From an uncultured Collinsella sp. (GTDB lineage Bacteria; Actinomycetota; Coriobacteriia; Coriobacteriales; Coriobacteriaceae): 35,692 nucleotides of DNA. Positions 25,268-32,367 of this stretch are shown here, one piece after another. The translations under genes and the position numbers were made by a program. The number at the start of each line of letters is the position of its first letter. The stretch's first letter is position 1. Location of the stretch: assembly GCA_958453935.1 (NCBI GenBank), contig CAUDZT010000020.1, positions 1 through 35,692 on the forward strand. The letters run 5' to 3'. The notes beneath the pieces are model-generated. The model was given only the letters and a program-made list of their open reading frames with translations. It was not told the DNA's origin and did not search any database.

Positions 25268-26104
25268 CTATTTATCCGAGTGGACAGAAGCCACGCGATT
25301 CACATGCATGATCAGATAGACGAGCTCTTCCTGGGCCAATGGCTCGCCAAAGGTCTCTTGAATCAGATCGTTGACACGATGAGCGCAACGCGATGCCGCC
25401 GGATATTGCTCCACGAGCACGTCGTAGAGACCGGAGTTCTCAGTATCTATCGGTTCTTTCTTTGCCACGCGGTCGAGCAGATAGCGCACATGAGTGGCAA
25501 AGCGAGTAAAGGCAAACGGCGAGCGATCGACCGTCACGCCCAACTCTTCTTGAATAATCGCGACCGTCATATCGAGCAGTCGCTCCTCGTGCTGCTCGGC
25601 AAGCACGCGTCGCTCGCTCGGCCTAACCGATGCATTAACAATCGACATGGCAATGCCCGCGGCCTCGCTTCGGGGCATACGCACCCGGAAGCTTTTCTGA
25701 ATGCCCCGAACAGCCAGCTCGCCCAAGCGGTATTCGATGGGATGCAGCTGCTCCAGGTCGCGCTCGAGCGGCAACGACACCACCATGTGTTCGCGGGCGC
25801 GCTTAATAGCAAACTGAATATGGTCTGCCAATGTAATGGGAAGGTTTGGGCTCAATTCATACGAAAGCTGCCCGGTTGCGATATCTGCCAGCTGGGCGGA
25901 AAACTCCAGCACCTCGGGGTCGACCTCGTCGATAAACGCCAGGTACTTTGAATCGATGCCGTAAAAGGTGCGTGTAACAACGTCCAGATCGACCTCGTGC
26001 GGCATCTCGCCAAAACCGATGCCACGACCCAGCGCGATAAGCTGACGCCCCGCGCCGTCTTCGCAGATGGCAGCGTTGTGGTTAATGCGCTGGGTAGCCT
26101 TCAT
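25268..26104 (-). CDS. LicT/BglG-family PRD transcriptional antiterminator
   Basis: A 278-residue protein, normal length for LicT. I use the ATG at 26104 with AGGAG upstream. Residues 1-60 are the RNA-binding CAT domain (MKATQRINHNAAI, then GRGIGFG, TFYGI). PRD1 covers about 65-170 and PRD2 about 175-278. Of the four histidines phosphorylated by the PTS, H95 (LADHI), H205 (ATHVRYLL) and H267 (YLIMHVNR) are present. The second PRD1 position, normally in A-L-H-I-V-N-A, is S154 (AMSIVNA). It should bind the RNA targets ahead of the PTS gene and of its own gene. Its gene lies directly upstream of the PTS gene. Confidence 0.9.
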   Translation of the reverse strand: MKATQRINHNAAICEDGAGRQLIALGRGIGFGEMPHEVDLDVVTRTFYGIDSKYLAFIDEVDPEVLEFSAQLADIATGQLSYELSPNLPITLADHIQFAIKRAREHMVVSLPLERDLEQLHPIEYRLGELAVRGIQKSFRVRMPRSEAAGIAMSIVNASVRPSERRVLAEQHEERLLDMTVAIIQEELGVTVDRSPFAFTRFATHVRYLLDRVAKKEPIDTENSGLYDVLVEQYPAASRCAHRVNDLIQETFGEPLAQEELVYLIMHVNRVASVHSDK

Positions 26105-26124
26105 GGAATCATCGCTCCTACTAA

Positions 26125-26186
26125 AACGCGCCGCGCAGACCATCCGCGCGGCGCGTTCATTCTACCTGCACTTGCAGCTATAGTCC
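26125..26186 (-). promoter_or_regulatory. RAT antiterminator and terminator ahead of licT
   Basis: On the minus strand, 26186-26158 starts GGACTATAG and has the core CTGCAAGTGCAGG, then TAGAATG. Placed on the classical RAT (GGATTGTTACTGC...GCAGGCAAAACC), the outer GGA and the CTGCA...GCAGG stem align with no gaps. It abuts a terminator hairpin, AACGCGCCGCGC/GCGCGGCGCGTT (26157-26125) followed by TTAG. The licT ATG is 20 bases further on, so licT transcription must pass through this switch. The RAT overlaps the stop codon of the metallophosphoesterase gene. This implies autoregulation and either co-transcription or a promoter inside that gene. Confidence 0.6.
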
Positions 26187-26723
26187 AAAGAAGCCAAGGA
26201 TCTGGTCGCGGCTTACGGGCTTGTAATCGTTAGCGTCGAGACCAACGTCATAGCGCAGAATCGGGCGCTCGCGATCGCGATTGCGCGCGTTGGCGCGGTC
26301 TCCCCTGCTGTGGATATGCCCGTGCAGCATGATGGCGCCGCGCGCCTTGCCATTCCAGCTGAGCATGGGGTAATGGCTCAGTACCAGCCTGTGCCCGCGA
26401 GCATAGCCGGGCGCAATCTCAAGATAGTCGCGCACCTCATCCCAAATGTGCGGCGCGTCCGGATCTCCCCAATCGCCATCATGGTTACCACGGATGAGCG
26501 TCACGTTCTGGCATTCGATGCGCTCGCGCAGGCGCACTGCCTCCGCCATGGGCAAACGATACGTAAAGTCTCCCAGGATATAGAGGCGGTCGTCCACAGC
26601 CACGCACTCATTGATGGCATCGATGACCTTGCGGTTCATCTCCTCGACCGAATCAAACGGTCGATCCATGTCGTGCAAGATATTCGTATCGCCCAGGTGC
26701 AGGTCGGCGGTAAACCACATCAT
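26178..26723 (-). CDS. Metallophosphoesterase family protein
   Basis: A 181-residue calcineurin-like phosphoesterase. Metal-binding motifs in order are FTADLHLG (DxH), ILGDFTYR (GD), IRGNHDG (GNHD), LSHYPML and LHGHIHSRG (GHxH). Small proteins of this group hydrolyse phosphodiesters of unknown identity; they are often found beside unrelated genes. I take the ATG at 26723 (AGGA eight bases upstream); ATGs at 26720 and 26738 are alternatives. A good -10 box lies at 26764. The stop codon lies inside the antiterminator element of the licT gene, so transcription may continue into the sugar operon. Confidence 0.87.
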   Translation of the reverse strand: MMWFTADLHLGDTNILHDMDRPFDSVEEMNRKVIDAINECVAVDDRLYILGDFTYRLPMAEAVRLRERIECQNVTLIRGNHDGDWGDPDAPHIWDEVRDYLEIAPGYARGHRLVLSHYPMLSWNGKARGAIMLHGHIHSRGDRANARNRDRERPILRYDVGLDANDYKPVSRDQILGFFGL

Positions 26724-26763
26724 CGTCTCTGTCCTCATTTCGCAACGCGTATAAGACCTGTTT

Positions 26764-26769
26764 AGTATA
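26764..26769 (-). promoter_or_regulatory. -10 box upstream of the metallophosphoesterase gene
   Basis: TATACT on the minus strand, preceded by CTG, about 41 bases before the chosen start. No clear -35 is seen. Confidence 0.4.
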
Positions 26770-26789
26770 CAGACGCAGCGATACGACGG

Positions 26790-26969
26790 TTACCCAAAGA
26801 GCCCGCCGAACAGACCTCGGCGGCGCTTGTCCTGCTTTTTCGAAGCGTCATCCTGAGCCTTCTTGCCCTGTCGCTTTTTACGATCTTGCTCCAGCTCATC
26901 GTCATCGAGCAGTAAATCCCACTCAAACGGATCATCCGTCAAATCGAACAGGTCATCGTCATCAAACAC
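26790..26969 (-). CDS. Small hypothetical protein, acidic head and basic tail
   Basis: A 59-residue protein from the GTG at 26969, chosen because GGAGG lies five bases upstream; the ATG at 26981 would add four residues and has no site. The N-terminal half is strongly acidic (MFDDDDLFDLTDDPFEWDLL). The middle is Lys/Gln/Asp-rich, and the end is basic with a short hydrophobic tip (RRRGLFGGLFG). No family recognised. The split charge and Gly/Phe tip could bind nucleic acid or membrane, but this is a guess. It precedes the metallophosphoesterase on the same strand. Confidence 0.55.
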   Translation of the reverse strand: MFDDDDLFDLTDDPFEWDLLLDDDELEQDRKKRQGKKAQDDASKKQDKRRRGLFGGLFG

Positions 26970-27203
26970 GTGCGCCTCCATTACCGATTAGAGAGCATCC
27001 ACAACATAGTTGAGAAGTCTACGGGCCCGTGCGGACACAAATTCATCCTATCTGCGTCTTTCAATCGTTTGCCGCAACGCTTGCGCGACAAGGCGCTTGT
27101 GGATAAGATAGGAACACGGATGGCACCCGTTGCCGCGGGTCTTGCCAACTCCAGTACACGTTTACATCGTGAGAAGTGGCCGTCTTCGCTTATGCGGGGG
27201 CGG
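26970..27203. other. Non-coding gap
   Basis: No convincing gene. It contains CCTATCT (27050 region) and AGATAGG (27107 region) as distant inverted arms, and one perfect match to the DnaA-box consensus, TTATCCACA on the minus strand at 27098-27106. A single such word is not evidence of an origin. Confidence 0.4.
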
Positions 27204-27287
27204 CTATTTCGTTCGGCCGATAAACAGGCCAAGCTCGATAGCCGCGATCAACAACGCCAATAACGAAATAACATCGCTTACGTTCAT
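27204..27287 (-). CDS. 27-residue hydrophobic peptide (holin-like or type I toxin-like)
   Basis: The minus strand from the ATG at 27287 to the TAG at 27204 encodes MNVSDVISLLALLIAAIELG followed by LFIGRTK. A strong ribosome site (AGAAGGGA) lies upstream. The peptide is one membrane helix with a short polar head and a basic end, the layout of the small putative holin-like toxin family and of type I toxin peptides. It lies alone between the ALDH terminator and the gap before the small acidic protein. No antisense RNA was identified. The assignment rests on composition, ribosome site and resemblance only. Confidence 0.6.
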   Translation of the reverse strand: MNVSDVISLLALLIAAIELGLFIGRTK

Positions 27288-27350
27288 ACCAAATCCCTTC
27301 TAAAGGGAGTTGGCCCATCCGTGCTCCATAGCAGTAGTCTAACGCAAAAT

Positions 27351-27384
27351 GCGGGTAATAGGAACATCTGTTCGTATTACCCGC
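27351..27384 (-). terminator. Terminator after the aldehyde dehydrogenase gene
   Basis: GCGGGTAATA and TATTACCCGC are perfect 10-base arms, continued after one mismatch by GAAC/GTTC around ATCT. On the minus strand they are followed by ATTTTGCG, starting nine bases after the gene's stop. The plus strand also has CTTTTCT after it. Confidence 0.75.
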
Positions 27385-27392
27385 ACCCTTTT

Positions 27393-28772
27393 CTAATGCA
27401 CAAACATGCGCACGAACTTGTGCTTCCAGCTTGCGTAAGGGGCATAGCGGAACGGCACGTCCAGCCACGTTGCCTTGTTCACGATGCTCTTCTTGTGGCT
27501 AAACGTATCGAAGCTCTCGCGTCCATGGTACTGTCCCATACCGCTCGCCCCCATGCCGCCAAAGCCCATATGGCTCGTGGCCAAATGCATAATGGTGTCA
27601 TTAACACAGCCACCACCAAAGGGCACGTAACGCACAAAGCGCTGCTGAACCTCACGGTCCTGGCTAAAGATATACAGGGCCAGCGGCGTCGGACGATCCG
27701 TAATAAACGTCTCGGCCTCGTCTAGGCTCTCAAACGTCAGCACCGGCAAGATGGGGCCGAAAATCTCCTCCTGCATCACGGCGTCATCGGGGGACACGCC
27801 GTCCAAAATCGTCGGCTCGATCTTGAGCGAAGCCTCGCGCGCGGTGCCTCCAAGCACGACCTTATCGGGATCGATCAGTCCGCGCACGCGCGCAAAGTGC
27901 TTGGCGTTGACGATATGCCCGTAATCCTCGTTGTCAAGCGGATGCTCGCCAAACATACGATGGACTTCCTCCTTGATGAGGCCCAGCAGCTCGTCGTGCA
28001 CGCGCGCATCGACCAGCAGATAGTCGGGCGCCACGCAGGTCTGCCCCACGTTGAGCCATTTGCCAAAGGCGATGCGCCGTGCCGCGACCTTCAAGTTTGC
28101 CGTCGCGTCCACGATGCAGGGGCTCTTTCCGCCCAGCTCAAGCGTCACGGGCGTAAGGTTTTTACTTGCGCGCTCCATGACGAGCTTGCCGACCGGAACG
28201 CTGCCGGTAAAGAAGATCTTGTCCCAGCACTCATCGAGCAGCGCTTCGTTCTCGGCGCGCCCGCCCTCGACAACCGTCACCAGGCGCGGATCAAATGCCT
28301 CTTCGCAGATTTGCTTGAGCACCGCACTCGATGCCAGAGCATAGGCGCTCGGTTTGATGACCACGGTATTGCCCGCGGCAAGGGCGCCAGCGAGCGGCTC
28401 GAGCGTTAGCAAAAACGGATAGTTCCATGGAGCCATGATGAGCGTGACTCCGTAGGGCACGGCTTGCGTCTTGCACACGCTTACGGCGTTGGCGAGGTCA
28501 CACGGGCGCAGGAGCGGGCGGCTCCATCGAGCCACATGCGCAATCTGATGACGAATCTCGGAAAGCGATGTGCCGATCTCGCACATATAGGCCTCGTCGT
28601 GCGACTTGCCTAAATCGGTCTTGAGCGCATGGGCGATATCGGCCTCGTGCGCCCGTACTGCATTGCGCAAACTCACGAGCGCGCGACGGCGAGCGTCGAC
28701 ATCAAACGTGGCGTGCGTCTTAAAGTAGGCGCGCTGATCGCCGACGATGCGCGCAATTTCCTCGGTGTTCAT
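27393..28772 (-). CDS. Aldehyde dehydrogenase family protein
   Basis: A 459-residue NAD(P)-dependent aldehyde dehydrogenase of the class 3-like group (short form). Catalytic residues are N117 in APWNYPF, K140 in VIKPSAYA, E212 in LELGGKSP and C246 in NVGQTCVAPD. The cofactor loop is FTGSVPVG, and FGPILPV and FGGMGASGMGQYHG are also present. It oxidises aldehydes to acids; the group includes fatty and aromatic aldehyde enzymes. The ATG has AGGAGG five bases upstream, and the gene starts eight bases after the alcohol dehydrogenase stop. The pair can interconvert an alcohol, aldehyde and acid. The substrate is unknown. Confidence 0.92.
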   Translation of the reverse strand: MNTEEIARIVGDQRAYFKTHATFDVDARRRALVSLRNAVRAHEADIAHALKTDLGKSHDEAYMCEIGTSLSEIRHQIAHVARWSRPLLRPCDLANAVSVCKTQAVPYGVTLIMAPWNYPFLLTLEPLAGALAAGNTVVIKPSAYALASSAVLKQICEEAFDPRLVTVVEGGRAENEALLDECWDKIFFTGSVPVGKLVMERASKNLTPVTLELGGKSPCIVDATANLKVAARRIAFGKWLNVGQTCVAPDYLLVDARVHDELLGLIKEEVHRMFGEHPLDNEDYGHIVNAKHFARVRGLIDPDKVVLGGTAREASLKIEPTILDGVSPDDAVMQEEIFGPILPVLTFESLDEAETFITDRPTPLALYIFSQDREVQQRFVRYVPFGGGCVNDTIMHLATSHMGFGGMGASGMGQYHGRESFDTFSHKKSIVNKATWLDVPFRYAPYASWKHKFVRMFVH

Positions 28773-28780
28773 GAGCCCTC

Positions 28781-30001
28781 CTAGTTCTCGTCCTCAAACA
28801 TACCACCCGCAACGACCTCGTACATATGCTCGAGCTCCAAACGGTCCATTAAAAGCGGAACGGGGTACAGGGGATTGGCCTCGGCATCGGCATGCGTCGC
28901 CATCTCAGGAATGTCGGAGCGGCGAATGCCTGAAACATATCTGGGTATGCCCAAGGCGGCGTTCATGCGGTCGACCCAATCGATAAAGGCCTCAGCAGCC
29001 ACGTTGTCCAGCGCATTAGCCGGCGCAATGCCGGCCATGCGGGCGAGATCGGCGAGCTTGGGAGCAGCAGCTTCGCCATAGGCGCGAAGCATGTGCGGCA
29101 GGATGATGGCGTTGGCCAAGCCGTGGGGAATCCCGTAACGCCCGCCCAGGCTGTGCGCGATGGCATGGACGTATCCAACATAAGAGCGCGTAAAGGCAAC
29201 GCCCGCTTTATACGCCGCCGAAAGCATATTGCGGCGCGCACACATGTTGCCACCGCACTCATAGGCCTCGAGCAAATTGTCGTGGATGAGCTGCACCGCC
29301 TGGCGCGCCATCTTGCGCGTATAGGGCGTGGTGCTGCGCCCGATAAAGGCCTCGACGGCATGCGTCAGGGCGTCCATGCCCGTTTGCCCCGTAATGGAGG
29401 CGGGCAGGCCGCGCGTAAACTCGGGGTCGTGCACCGCAAAGCGCGGGATCAGCACAAAGTCGTTAATGGGATACTTGTAGTGCGTCTCGTCGTCGGTAAT
29501 TACCGCTGCAAGCGTGACCTCGCTTCCCGTGCCCGCCGTGGTGGGAACGGCGATGAGCAGCGGCAGGCGACGATGGATACGCAACAGGCCGCGCATCTTG
29601 TTGATGGGCTTCTTTGGCTGCGCGATGCGTGCCCCCACGCCCTTGGCGCAGTCCATGGCCGAACCGCCGCCAAAACCAATAATGGCCTGGCAGGCGTTCT
29701 CTCGATACAGGGACGCTGCTTCCTCCACATTCGAGACCGTGGGGTTCGCACGTGTTTCGGCATAGACCGCAGCGCTAATTCCCTTGGACGCGAGCGCTGT
29801 CTCGAGCGGTGCCGTGAGCCCCAGACGGGCAATGCCGGGATCCGTCACGATAAGAACATGCTGTATTGAACGCTTTTGAAGCACTGCGGGCACTTCCTCA
29901 GCGTGCTCTAAAATGCGTGGCTCGGTATAGGGCAGCACCGGCAATGCGATGCGAAAAACCGTTTGATACGTTCGGCACCAGGCGCGGCGGGCTAGATGCA
30001 T
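28781..30001 (-). CDS. Iron-containing alcohol dehydrogenase
   Basis: A 406-residue group III alcohol dehydrogenase. I use the ATG at 30001 (GAAGGAG eight bases upstream); a frame to 30082 adds residues across an operator-like palindrome and lacks a site. NAD(P) motifs are IIGFGGGSAMDCAKG (107-121) and PTTAGTGSEVT (153-163). Metal ligands are D210 and H214 (GMDALTHAVEA), H279 (VHAIAHSLGG) and H293 (PHGLANAI), with H283 the nearby catalytic-site histidine. It is first in an operon with the aldehyde dehydrogenase. Two matching palindromes lie upstream at 30020 and 30084, so the operon is probably repressed by a regulator not in this window. Confidence 0.92.
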   Translation of the reverse strand: MHLARRAWCRTYQTVFRIALPVLPYTEPRILEHAEEVPAVLQKRSIQHVLIVTDPGIARLGLTAPLETALASKGISAAVYAETRANPTVSNVEEAASLYRENACQAIIGFGGGSAMDCAKGVGARIAQPKKPINKMRGLLRIHRRLPLLIAVPTTAGTGSEVTLAAVITDDETHYKYPINDFVLIPRFAVHDPEFTRGLPASITGQTGMDALTHAVEAFIGRSTTPYTRKMARQAVQLIHDNLLEAYECGGNMCARRNMLSAAYKAGVAFTRSYVGYVHAIAHSLGGRYGIPHGLANAIILPHMLRAYGEAAAPKLADLARMAGIAPANALDNVAAEAFIDWVDRMNAALGIPRYVSGIRRSDIPEMATHADAEANPLYPVPLLMDRLELEHMYEVVAGGMFEDEN

Positions 30002-30019
30002 AAAGGAAGCTCCTTCATT

Positions 30020-30035
30020 TGTTGATTGGTCAACA
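30020..30035. promoter_or_regulatory. Operator-like palindrome 1 (alcohol dehydrogenase operon)
   Basis: TGTTGATTGGTCAACA: perfect TGTTGA/TCAACA arms with a 4-base centre, directly upstream of the ribosome site. The related site at 30084 differs at three positions. Confidence 0.5.
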
Positions 30036-30083
30036 TTTGCTCGACCGATTGTACTCATCGGCGTCCGTATATGGCTTGCCAAT

Positions 30084-30099
30084 CGTTAATCAATCAACA
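30084..30099. promoter_or_regulatory. Operator-like palindrome 2 (alcohol dehydrogenase operon)
   Basis: On the minus strand TGTTGATTGATTAACG, matching palindrome 1 at 13 of 16 positions. The TTGATT in it may also act as a -35 with CATATA 18 bases on, so a bound protein would block the promoter. Confidence 0.45.
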
Positions 30100-30145
30100 T
30101 CTTCACATGCTTAAATTGTTTTATTAAAAATCATTCCTAATAGGC

Positions 30146-30222
30146 TTCACATTTGGTTGCATTTATGGATAATAGAACCCGTCAAGACGCACGTCCGGAG
30201 AGGGCCCTTACGGGACCGGACG
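30146..30222 (+). promoter_or_regulatory. Promoter and 5' UTR hairpin of the rubrerythrin gene
   Basis: TTCACA (30146-30151) and TAATAG (30170-30175), 18 bases apart, form a fair promoter in an AT-rich stretch. The leader then has a hairpin with CGTCCGG (30192-30198) and CCGGACG (30216-30222) arms. The hairpin could protect the mRNA of this probably abundant protein. Confidence 0.45.
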
Positions 30223-30257
30223 AGCGCACCATCGCCATCGATCGAAAGGATCGAATT

Positions 30258-30818
30258 ATGAAGTTTGTTTGCCCCGTTTGCGGTTATGTGGAAGAGTTCG
30301 ACGGCGACCAGCTGCCCGAGGATTTCAAGTGCCCCCAGTGCGGCGTTCCCGGCTCTCGCTTCCTGAAGCAGGAGGAGGGCCAGCTCGAGTGGGCTGCCGA
30401 GCACGTCGTGGGCGTCGCCAAGATGGAGGGCGTCTCCGAGGACATCGTTGCCGACCTGCGCGCCAACTTTGAGGGCGAGTGCTCCGAGGTCGGTATGTAC
30501 CTGGCCATGGCTCGCGTTGCTCATCGCGAGGGTTATCCCGAGATCGGCCTGTACTGGGAGAAGGCCGCCCACGAGGAGGCCGAGCACGCCGCCAAGTTCG
30601 CCGAGCTCCTGGGCGAGGTCGTGACCGACTCCACCAAGAAGAACCTCGAGATGCGCGTTGAGGCCGAGAACGGCGCCACCGCCGGCAAGACCGATCTTGC
30701 CAAGCGCGCCAAGGCCGCTGGCCTCGATGCCATCCACGACACCGTGCACGAGATGGCTCGCGACGAGGCTCGCCACGGCAAGGCTTTCGCCGGTCTGCTC
30801 AAGCGCTACTTTGGCTAA
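30258..30818 (+). CDS. Reverse rubrerythrin
   Basis: A 186-residue protein from the ATG at 30258 with AAAGGAT seven bases upstream; the frame to 30153 crosses the leader hairpin and is not coding. Residues 1-38 are a rubredoxin domain with iron ligands C5/C8 (CPVCGY) and C25/C28 (CPQCGV). Residues 45-186 are a ferritin-like di-iron domain with E77-region GECSEVGMYLAMARVAH, E101...EEAEH (101-110) and DEARHGKAF near the end. Rubredoxin before ferritin is the reverse rubrerythrin order. These cytosolic enzymes reduce hydrogen peroxide, and oxygen, to water in anaerobes. Codon use is strongly biased toward C/G endings, as in highly expressed genes. It is monocistronic with its own terminator. Confidence 0.95.
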   Translation: MKFVCPVCGYVEEFDGDQLPEDFKCPQCGVPGSRFLKQEEGQLEWAAEHVVGVAKMEGVSEDIVADLRANFEGECSEVGMYLAMARVAHREGYPEIGLYWEKAAHEEAEHAAKFAELLGEVVTDSTKKNLEMRVEAENGATAGKTDLAKRAKAAGLDAIHDTVHEMARDEARHGKAFAGLLKRYFG

Positions 30819-30851
30819 GCCAACCGCCTGAGACATAACCTCTAGCTTCAT

Positions 30852-30883
30852 AAGGCCCGAACCGCATGGTTCGGGCCTTTTTG
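30852..30883 (+). terminator. Terminator of the rubrerythrin gene
   Basis: AAGGCCCGAACC, loop GCAT, GGTTCGGGCCTT, then TTTG. A perfect 12-base stem with a T-run, 33 bases after the stop. Confidence 0.95.
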
Positions 30884-30947
30884 TGTCTCGAGGACTCGTT
30901 AACGCCCTGAAATAGAGCTATCTTCGGCATCGGTCTCTCGTCAAAAA

Positions 30948-31070
30948 CTAAGTGAGTAGACTTTTTGGAACTTGCCGAGCAGACCATCCGTATTGCTTTA
31001 TAAAGTCGCAGGTAAATGACTTGTTTCAAAACGGCCTGGTCGCCAAAGTGCCAAAAGCCTACTCACTTAG
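30948..31070 (+). repeat. 123-bp palindromic repeat element, copy 2
   Basis: Left end CTAAGTGAGTAGACTTTTT; right end its complement with two changes. The core CGCAGGTA is at 31007 (offset 59). Partial pairing continues inward (GGAACTT..CCGAGCAG with the complement of CTGGTCGCCAAAGTGCC). It aligns with copy 3 without gaps at about 99 of 123 positions. Its right end supplies the last codons and the stop of the neighbouring minus-strand gene. Confidence 0.9.
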
Positions 31071-32120
31071 AACCGCAGCCGTCCACGATCGAGCTGCTTT
31101 GTGTCTAACGGGCATCTTTCCGTCAATTACTCCCAATTTTGTCCAGTCAACGAATAGTTCAGACCGGAGTAATGTCTCAGCCCTTTGCTCATCTGAGCTT
31201 TTATCACGATATTCAGCATCGAGCATCCTGCATACGGCCTTAACGATCGCGTGGAATCTACCCTCATCGGATATCTGTCTGTGTGTCAGGAGAAGTACAT
31301 CGTAGCCCATGGCCTGAAGGGCCGTCATGCGGTCAGCGTCACGCAAGCCATCCCCTGCGCGTCCGTGCGAGGCCTTTCCCTGACATTCAATGGCCACCTG
31401 TCGCCTGCCGTCCAGCGAAGAAAGAAGTAGGTCGATATATACACGGGACTTTCCCACAATCGCTCGAGCACTTGTGCTTAGCATCACTTCAACATTGAGC
31501 TCTATGCCGCAAAAACCTTCGCCTCCCAGGGATCGCGGCAGTGCAAGTAGCAAATACGCCTCGACCTCAAAAGGCGACGCGGCGCCCAATGGAACGAGTT
31601 GCGATACCGCTATAAATCTATTGCCGTAACGCATCCCGCAAACATCTGAACAAAAACGGTCAAGGTCTCCGCCCAAAACCAAAGCGTCTCGACGCCATAA
31701 ATTTGAGGCGGTGCCGTCCTCCGACGGGCAGCGCACCCAACCGAACGTTGTCGAAATCGCGCCCGAATCAATTGCACGCGAAAGCTCCGCCTCAAGTGCC
31801 GCCGGCAGGGCACACACCGCAAACAAGCCACACATCTCCGCCAATACCAAAAGAAGCTGAAGATCCGTCAGATGCCGCAACATGATGAATGCCGTCAGTA
31901 GAGGAGACGTAATCAAAACCCCATGCTCCGTTTCCAGCACGGATTCCCTGGGAAGCTCACCAAGAAACAGCCGCTGCCTCATGCCGGCAGGGCAAGTCCG
32001 TTTATTTCTCGTCCGAACCAATGTATACAACGGAAAACCGAGCGCGACCGCAGCCGTCGGGTTGCGGGCGAGATCATATCGCTGCCGGTCTTCTTCCGGT
32101 CGTGGAAGCGGCGGACACAA
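31059..32120 (-). CDS. Hypothetical protein with nuclease-like core; N-terminus uncertain
   Basis: A 353-residue open frame from a TTG at 32120 with no ribosome site. Residues about 215-285 have a DUF559-like or PD-(D/E)XK-like pattern: SRVYIDLLL, then VAIECQGKASH, a D-R-x-x-x-L helix (DADRMTALQAMGYDVLLLT). The first 210 residues have no fold I can name, though the two-part layout resembles AbiEi-like proteins or restriction-type accessory proteins. The other frame offers a GTG at 32170 with GAAGGAT upstream, reading MTYQLLGTGVCLLKSAL and overlapping the first residues here. A frameshift near 32075-32095 may therefore have split the true N terminus. The last three codons before the stop, and the TAG itself, lie in the repeat's right end (AVLSE). 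Flanked on both sides by repeat copies. Confidence 0.55.
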   Translation of the reverse strand: MCPPLPRPEEDRQRYDLARNPTAAVALGFPLYTLVRTRNKRTCPAGMRQRLFLGELPRESVLETEHGVLITSPLLTAFIMLRHLTDLQLLLVLAEMCGLFAVCALPAALEAELSRAIDSGAISTTFGWVRCPSEDGTASNLWRRDALVLGGDLDRFCSDVCGMRYGNRFIAVSQLVPLGAASPFEVEAYLLLALPRSLGGEGFCGIELNVEVMLSTSARAIVGKSRVYIDLLLSSLDGRRQVAIECQGKASHGRAGDGLRDADRMTALQAMGYDVLLLTHRQISDEGRFHAIVKAVCRMLDAEYRDKSSDEQRAETLLRSELFVDWTKLGVIDGKMPVRHKAARSWTAAVLSE

Positions 32121-32269
32121 AGCGCGGACTTAAGGAGGCAAACGCCAGTACCTAAAAGCTGATATGTCACAAAGTAGATCCTTCATAGGCACAGGAAAAC
32201 ACGAATTTCAACCCAGTCAGTCACGCATTGGCGCGAACGCACCAAAAATGGCGCCGAACGGACTGCCAA

Positions 32270-32335
32270 GTTTTCAACAGCCCTCCCCAACTGGCCAAAA
32301 GCTTGCCGAGAGCTGGACGAAGCCCTGTTGAAAAC
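32270..32335. repeat. Large inverted repeat, GTTTTCAACAG arms
   Basis: GTTTTCAACAG (32270-32280) and CTGTTGAAAAC (32325-32335) are perfect 11-base arms 44 bases apart. They are followed on the plus strand by CCCATTTTTTT. It may be a terminator-like hairpin or a distinct dispersed element, adjacent to repeat copy 3. The gap 32121-32367 holds no gene besides the possible N-terminal fragment noted for the 31059 gene. Confidence 0.55.
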
Positions 32336-32367
32336 CCCATTTTTTTCTCATGCAGGAGCTTTGCGCG

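Noticed and set aside
23958..25319. 453-codon plus-strand frame
   Set aside because: Antisense to the PTS permease and its leader; His/Asn-rich and without domains.
27098..27106. Perfect DnaA-box word as a possible replication origin
   Set aside because: Only one box, no AT-rich unwinding region and no dnaA, dnaN or gyrase genes nearby.
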